From RGIG5579 sp045590715 (GTDB lineage Bacteria > Bacillota > Clostridia > Oscillospirales > SIG627): DNA of 11,054 nucleotides. The notes beneath the pieces are model-generated. The model was not told the origin of the DNA and did no database searches. It was given only the letters and a program-made list of their open reading frames with translations. Location of the stretch: assembly GCA_045590715.1 (NCBI GenBank), contig JAZNRO010000065.1, forward strand, positions 1 to 11,054, read 5' to 3'. Positions 7,248-11,054 of this stretch are shown piece after piece. How positions within the stretch are numbered: the stretch's first letter is position 1; the number at the start of each line of letters is the position of its first letter. The translations under genes were made by a program, and so were the position numbers.

Positions 7248-9221
7248 ATGGAAAAAGAAAAGTTCTATATCACCACGGCCATTGCCTATACCTCCCGCAA
7301 GCCCCATATCGGCAACGTATACGATCCGGTTTTGGCAGACGCCATTGCCAGATTTAAGAGAATGATGGGCTACGACGTATTTTATCTTACCGGCTCCGAC
7401 GAGCACGGCCAGAAGATCGAGGACCTTGCCAAAAAATCCGGCACCAGCCCCAAGGAATACGTTGACAAAATCGCCGCCCAGATCAAAGGCGTATGGGATA
7501 AAATGAATATTTCTTACGACCGTTTTATCCGTACCACCGACAAGGACCACGAAGAAGCCGTAGAGCGCATTTTCCAGGTGCTTCTGGAAAAAGGCGATAT
7601 TTACAAAGGGGAGTACGAAGGAAAGTACTGCGTGCCCTGTGAATCCTTCTTCACCGCATCCCAGCTGAAAGAGGGCGGTCTTTGCCCCGACTGCGGCAGA
7701 CCCTGCACCGACGCCAAGGAAGAAGCCTACTTTTTGCGCCTTTCCAAATACGCGGACAGACTGGTTCAGTACTACGAAGAAAATCCCGACTTTTTCGCGC
7801 CCCTCTCCCGCCGCGCGGAAATGATCAATAACTTTATCAAGCCCGGCCTTGCAGATCTTTGCGTTTCCCGTTCTACCTTCTCCTGGGGCGTAAAGGTAAA
7901 GGACGATCCCAGACACGTGATCTACGTTTGGATCGACGCGCTGTCCAACTACATTACCGCCCTTGGCTACCACCCGGATAAACAGGGCGAAAACTACTTA
8001 AAATACTGGCCGGCAGATCTCCACGTGATCGGAAAGGATATCGTCCGTTTCCACACCATTTACTGGCCCATTCTTTTAATGGCCCTGGACCTGCCCCTGC
8101 CCAAGAGAGTACTGGGTCACCCCTGGGTACTGGTAGGCGAAGACAAGATGAGTAAGTCCAAAGGCAACGTGCTTTACGCAGACGAATTGGCAGAGATCTT
8201 CGGGGTAGACGCCGTTCGCTACTATCTCCTTTCCGAGATCCCCTTTGCCCAGGACGGCTCTATTACCTATGAATCCATGATCGCAAAGTTTAATTCCGAT
8301 CTTGCCAATACGCTGGGTAACCTTGTGAGCCGCAGTATCGCCATGGCGGTAAAATACTTTGACGGCAAGGTTTCCCGTCCCAAGGAATTTACCGACGAAA
8401 TTGATCTTGATCTCATCGCTTGTGAAAAGGCTGCCTTCCAGGCTCTGTGCGACGGAATCGACAATCTCCACATCGGCGACAGTGTCAATGCCGTAATGGA
8501 CTTTGCAAAGAGATGCAACAAGTATATTGACGAGACCATGCCCTGGGCTCTTGCCAAAGATCCGGAAAAGACGGGCCGTCTGGAAGAGGTGCTCTATAAC
8601 CTGTTAGAGGCCATTTCCCGCATCGGCACCATGCTCTATCCCTTTATGCCCGAAACCGCAGAGAAGATCGCCGCTTCCCTGGGTCTTACCCTGGCTACCA
8701 CCATGGACCCCGTAAAGGCGCCCTTCGGTCTCCAGGAAGGCTTTGCCGTTTCTCCCTGCCAGCCCCTCTTTGCCCGTATTGACGGGGAGGCGCTTTTAAA
8801 GGAACTGGAAGCGGAAGAAAAGAAGAAAGAAAAGGCCAGAAAAGAAGCGGAAAAAGCCGCCAAAAAGGCAGCGGAAAAAGAAGCCGCCGGCCCCAAAGAG
8901 CCTTGCACCTTTGAGGATTTCTGCAAGGTAGAAATGGTCTGCGCCAAGGTGCTTTCCTGCGAAAAGGTAGAAAAGAGCGAAAAGCTGTTAAAATTCCAGC
9001 TTGATATCGGCACGGAAGAAAGACAGGTGCTTTCCGGCATTGCAAAATTCTATGCACCGGAAGATCTTGTCGGCAAGAACCTTGTTCTGGTGAAAAACCT
9101 TCTGCCCCGGAAAATGATGGGTCTGGAATCCCACGGTATGCTTCTGTCCACCGAGGCAGAAGGCGTTGTCCGCATCATCATCCTGGATCCCGAAACCCCC
9201 GCCGGCGCTACCATCGGATAA
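7248..9221 (+). CDS. metG: Methionine--tRNA ligase (MetG)
   Basis: This cytoplasmic class I synthetase charges tRNA-Met with methionine using ATP, for both initiation and elongation. The 657-residue product matches the Bacillus-type enzyme. The HIGH-type signature is HIGN (20-23); a zinc knuckle follows with C128-x2-C131 and C146-x2-C149, plus C153; the KMSKS loop is K300-S304. The helical anticodon-binding domain runs to about residue 510 and contains NKYIDETMPWALAKD. A Lys/Glu/Ala-rich linker (about 515-548) leads to an EMAP/Trbp-type OB-fold tRNA-binding domain (553-657). I chose the ATG at 7248, preceded by AAAGAGG with a 6-nt spacer, because the product then begins MEKEKFYITTAIAYTS as the family does. 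An in-frame ATG at 7197 sits at the predicted transcription start with no ribosome binding site. The stop lies 3 nt before tatD. Confidence 0.98.
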   Translation: MEKEKFYITTAIAYTSRKPHIGNVYDPVLADAIARFKRMMGYDVFYLTGSDEHGQKIEDLAKKSGTSPKEYVDKIAAQIKGVWDKMNISYDRFIRTTDKDHEEAVERIFQVLLEKGDIYKGEYEGKYCVPCESFFTASQLKEGGLCPDCGRPCTDAKEEAYFLRLSKYADRLVQYYEENPDFFAPLSRRAEMINNFIKPGLADLCVSRSTFSWGVKVKDDPRHVIYVWIDALSNYITALGYHPDKQGENYLKYWPADLHVIGKDIVRFHTIYWPILLMALDLPLPKRVLGHPWVLVGEDKMSKSKGNVLYADELAEIFGVDAVRYYLLSEIPFAQDGSITYESMIAKFNSDLANTLGNLVSRSIAMAVKYFDGKVSRPKEFTDEIDLDLIACEKAAFQALCDGIDNLHIGDSVNAVMDFAKRCNKYIDETMPWALAKDPEKTGRLEEVLYNLLEAISRIGTMLYPFMPETAEKIAASLGLTLATTMDPVKAPFGLQEGFAVSPCQPLFARIDGEALLKELEAEEKKKEKARKEAEKAAKKAAEKEAAGPKEPCTFEDFCKVEMVCAKVLSCEKVEKSEKLLKFQLDIGTEERQVLSGIAKFYAPEDLVGKNLVLVKNLLPRKMMGLESHGMLLSTEAEGVVRIIILDPETPAGATIG

Positions 9222-9224
9222 AAA

Positions 9225-10013
9225 ATGGGACTCTTTGATTCACACGCCCACTACGACGATCCCCGCTTCGGGGGGGATCTTGACGAAGTAGTAGGGCAAA
9301 TGACAGAAAAAAGCGAGATCTGCCCTTGCGGGGTGGAATACGTGGTCAATATCGGGTGCGACGTTCCCACCAGCCGGCTCTGCCTTGATCTTGCGGAAAA
9401 ATATCCCCTCTTTTATGCGGCCGTAGGCATTCATCCCCAGGACGCTCATACATTTACTGAAAATTCCATTTCGGAATTAAGAGAGATGCTGGGGCACGAA
9501 AAGGCCGTTGCCATCGGCGAGATCGGGCTGGATTACAAATATGAAAATGCCCCCAGGGACGTGCAGAACGAAGTGTTCCGGAAGCAGATGGAGCTTGCCC
9601 GGGAGACCGGCTACCCCGTTTGTATTCACGATCGGGACGCCCACGGGGACGTATTTGATATCATCCAGGAATTTCCCGACGTAAAAGGGGTCCTTCACTC
9701 CTATTCCGGCAGTCCCGAAATGGCAAAGCAATACGTGAAAATGGGCTGGCACATTTCCTTCTCCGGCACCCTCACCTTTAAAAACGCATCGGTGGTACCT
9801 GCCGCGGCGGCGGTGGTGCCTCTGGACCGCCTTCTCATCGAAACCGACGCGCCTTACCTTGCGCCGGTGCCTTACAGAGGAAAGAGAAACAAATCTCACT
9901 ACGCCTACGCTACGGCGGCCCGCCTTGCAGAGATCCACGGGGTATCTACCGACGAAATGATACAAATTACCCGGGAAAACGCCCTTCGTTTTTTTCAAAT
10001 GTTACAAAAATGA
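9225..10013 (+). CDS. tatD: TatD family metal-dependent deoxyribonuclease
   Basis: This is a predicted cytoplasmic TIM-barrel metallohydrolase of the TatD/YabD family, whose studied members are Mg2+-dependent DNases with exonuclease activity on DNA. The 262-residue length is typical. Metal ligands and signatures are complete: H7 and H9 in DSHAHYDD, E99 in GEIGLDY, H135 in PVCIHDRD, H158 in VLHSYSG and D208 in LLIETDAPYLAP, followed by the PVPYRGKRN segment. There is a short Cys-containing insertion (C33-P-C35) before the second strand compared with the usual spacing as I recall it. The gene starts 3 nt after metG with only a weak GGA upstream, so translation is probably coupled to metG; metG followed by tatD is the order known in Bacillus. 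The physiological substrate in this organism is unknown. Confidence 0.96.
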   Translation: MGLFDSHAHYDDPRFGGDLDEVVGQMTEKSEICPCGVEYVVNIGCDVPTSRLCLDLAEKYPLFYAAVGIHPQDAHTFTENSISELREMLGHEKAVAIGEIGLDYKYENAPRDVQNEVFRKQMELARETGYPVCIHDRDAHGDVFDIIQEFPDVKGVLHSYSGSPEMAKQYVKMGWHISFSGTLTFKNASVVPAAAAVVPLDRLLIETDAPYLAPVPYRGKRNKSHYAYATAARLAEIHGVSTDEMIQITRENALRFFQMLQK

Positions 10014-10030
10014 AAAATATTCCATTTTTC
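10012..10030 (+). terminator. Weak AT-only hairpin after tatD
   Basis: GAAAAAT (10012-10018) can pair with ATTTTTC (10024-10030) around five bases, immediately at the tatD stop codon. The stem has one G-C pair and no separate U-tract, so termination here would be inefficient, and some read-through from metG-tatD into gap is possible. Confidence 0.25.
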
Positions 10031-10032
10031 TC

Positions 10033-10061
10033 TTGTAAAGCCTTGAAAAATGTACTATACT
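10033..10061 (+). promoter_or_regulatory. Sigma-A-like promoter for gap
   Basis: TTGTAA (10033-10038) and TATACT (10056-10061) are separated by exactly 17 bp. The start would be near 10068, giving a leader of about 38 nt that ends with a strong AAAGGAG (10091-10097) 8 nt before the gap ATG. This fits a highly expressed glycolytic gene with its own transcription unit. Confidence 0.8.
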
Positions 10062-10105
10062 AACCTTTGGTAAAAAATAAACTCTAATATAAAGGAGAAA
10101 CCAAA

Positions 10106-11054
10106 ATGTCTGTAAAAGTTGCCATTAACGGTTTCGGTCGTATCGGCCGTCTCGCTTTCCGCCAGATGTTCGCTGCTGAAGGCTACGAAGTAGTTGCCAT
10201 CAATGACCTGACCAATCCCAAAATGCTTGCTCACCTTCTGAAATATGACTCTGCTCAGGGTCGTTACAACAAGGCTGTAGAAGCTACCGAAAACTCCATC
10301 ATCGTAGACGGCAAAGAAATCACCATCTACGCTGAGCCCGACGCTTCCAAGCTGCCCTGGGGCGAACTGGACGTTGACGTAGTTCTGGAATGCACCGGTT
10401 TCTACACCTCCAAAGCAAAAGCCAGCGCTCACATCACCGCCGGCGCAAAGAAGGTTGTTATCTCTGCTCCCGCAGGCAACGATCTTCCCACCGTTGTTTA
10501 CAACGTAAACCACAACATCCTCACCAAGGATGACACCATCATCTCTGCTGCTTCCTGCACCACCAACTGCCTGGCTCCCATGGCAAAGGCTCTGAACGAT
10601 TACGCTCCCGTTCTGTCCGGTATCATGACCACCGTTCATGCATACACAGGCGACCAGATGGTTCTTGACGGTCCCCACAGAAAGGGCGACCTCAGACGTG
10701 CTCGTGCAGCTGCACAGAACATCGTTCCCAACTCCACCGGCGCTGCAAAGGCAATCGGTCTCGTAATCCCCGAGCTCAACGGCAAGCTCATCGGCGCTGC
10801 TCAGCGCGTTCCCACCTGCACCGGCACCACCACGATCCTGATCGCTGTGGTGAAGGGCAAGGACATCACCGTTGACGGCATCAATGCTGCTATGAAGGCT
10901 GCTGCTACCGAGTCCTTCGGCTACAACACCGAGGAGATCGTTTCCTCCGACGTGATCGGCATGCGTTACGGCTCTCTGTTCGATGCTACCCAGACCATGG
11001 TCGCTAAGATCGACGACGACACCTACCAGGTTCAGGTCGTTTCTTGGTACGACA
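10106..11054 (+). CDS. gap: Type I glyceraldehyde-3-phosphate dehydrogenase, 3' end outside the window
   Basis: The enzyme converts glyceraldehyde 3-phosphate, NAD+ and phosphate to 1,3-bisphosphoglycerate in glycolysis, as a cytoplasmic homotetramer. The N-terminal Rossmann signature is INGFGRIGR (7-15). D34 in INDLTN marks NAD rather than NADP preference. The catalytic cysteine is C151 in SAASCTTNCLAP and the general base is H178 in TTVHAYTGDQ; the S-loop HRKGDLRRARAA and the NSTGAAKAIG segment follow. About 316 codons are present and the reading frame continues past position 11054, so roughly the last 20 residues are missing from view. Codon choice is concentrated on a few codons (GCT, GAC, ATC, AAG, CTG), unlike addBA, as expected for high expression. 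The ATG is fixed by AAAGGAG 8 nt upstream. Confidence 0.98.
   Translation, partial: MSVKVAINGFGRIGRLAFRQMFAAEGYEVVAINDLTNPKMLAHLLKYDSAQGRYNKAVEATENSIIVDGKEITIYAEPDASKLPWGELDVDVVLECTGFYTSKAKASAHITAGAKKVVISAPAGNDLPTVVYNVNHNILTKDDTIISAASCTTNCLAPMAKALNDYAPVLSGIMTTVHAYTGDQMVLDGPHRKGDLRRARAAAQNIVPNSTGAAKAIGLVIPELNGKLIGAAQRVPTCTGTTTILIAVVKGKDITVDGINAAMKAAATESFGYNTEEIVSSDVIGMRYGSLFDATQTMVAKIDDDTYQVQVVSWYD

Noticed and set aside
7227..7973. A 248-codon open frame antisense to metG
   Set aside because: It lies almost wholly inside metG, its translation is low in complexity (Gly/Val/Phe-rich) with no recognisable domain, and metG on the other strand is unmistakable. Such frames arise from the codon bias of the real gene.
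9477..9998. A 173-codon open frame antisense to tatD
   Set aside because: It is fully contained in tatD, which keeps all its metal ligands; the antisense translation resembles no protein family.
10055..10678. A 207-codon open frame antisense to gap
   Set aside because: It mirrors the strongly biased gap codons, would overlap the gap promoter and start region, and has no domain signal.
1..11054. A hidden defence, mobile or otherwise novel gene system
   Set aside because: All coding capacity is taken by addA, addB, metG, tatD and gap. There are no transposase genes, direct-repeat arrays, target-site duplications, tRNA genes or orphan genes. AddAB degrades foreign linear DNA, but it is a well-known repair complex and shows no unusual fusion here.

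Overview
The window reads as an ordinary housekeeping segment of a Gram-positive, low-to-medium-GC Firmicute, most likely a member of the Clostridia. Three things point there: AddAB in place of RecBCD, the Bacillus-type MetG with a zinc knuckle and a fused C-terminal tRNA-binding domain followed directly by tatD (the metS-yabD order known from Bacillus), and consensus sigma-A-like promoters with strong AAAGGAG or GGAGGTG ribosome binding sites. The species cannot be read from the sequence.

Layout. Positions 1-243 are a strongly AT-rich non-coding stretch with no credible gene. It carries a 16-bp perfect hairpin flanked by T-tracts on both strands (153-196) and a 13-bp perfect hairpin (215-243) that touches the addA stop codon. 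Positions 244-7031 hold a minus-strand operon, addB then addA, joined by a 4-bp ATGA overlap; the two proteins form a complete heterodimeric helicase-nuclease for double-strand-break repair. Positions 7032-7247 are a divergent intergenic region with two head-to-head promoters, each with 17-bp spacing, and an 11-bp perfect inverted repeat between them. Positions 7248-10013 hold the plus-strand pair metG (methionyl-tRNA synthetase) and tatD (metal-dependent deoxyribonuclease), 3 nt apart. From 10106 the glycolytic gene gap (type I NAD-dependent GAPDH) runs off the right edge behind its own promoter.

The genes serve DNA break processing (AddAB, perhaps with TatD as an accessory nuclease), translation (MetG) and central carbon metabolism (Gap). 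They are not one pathway; the neighbourhood is best explained by conserved or lineage-specific gene order. All five coding regions look intact in the motifs examined. I see no mobile element, CRISPR array, RNA gene or novel defence cassette. The observations most worth checking are the dyad between the divergent promoters, the non-canonical last residue of the AddB Walker A motif, and the tandem hairpins next to addA.
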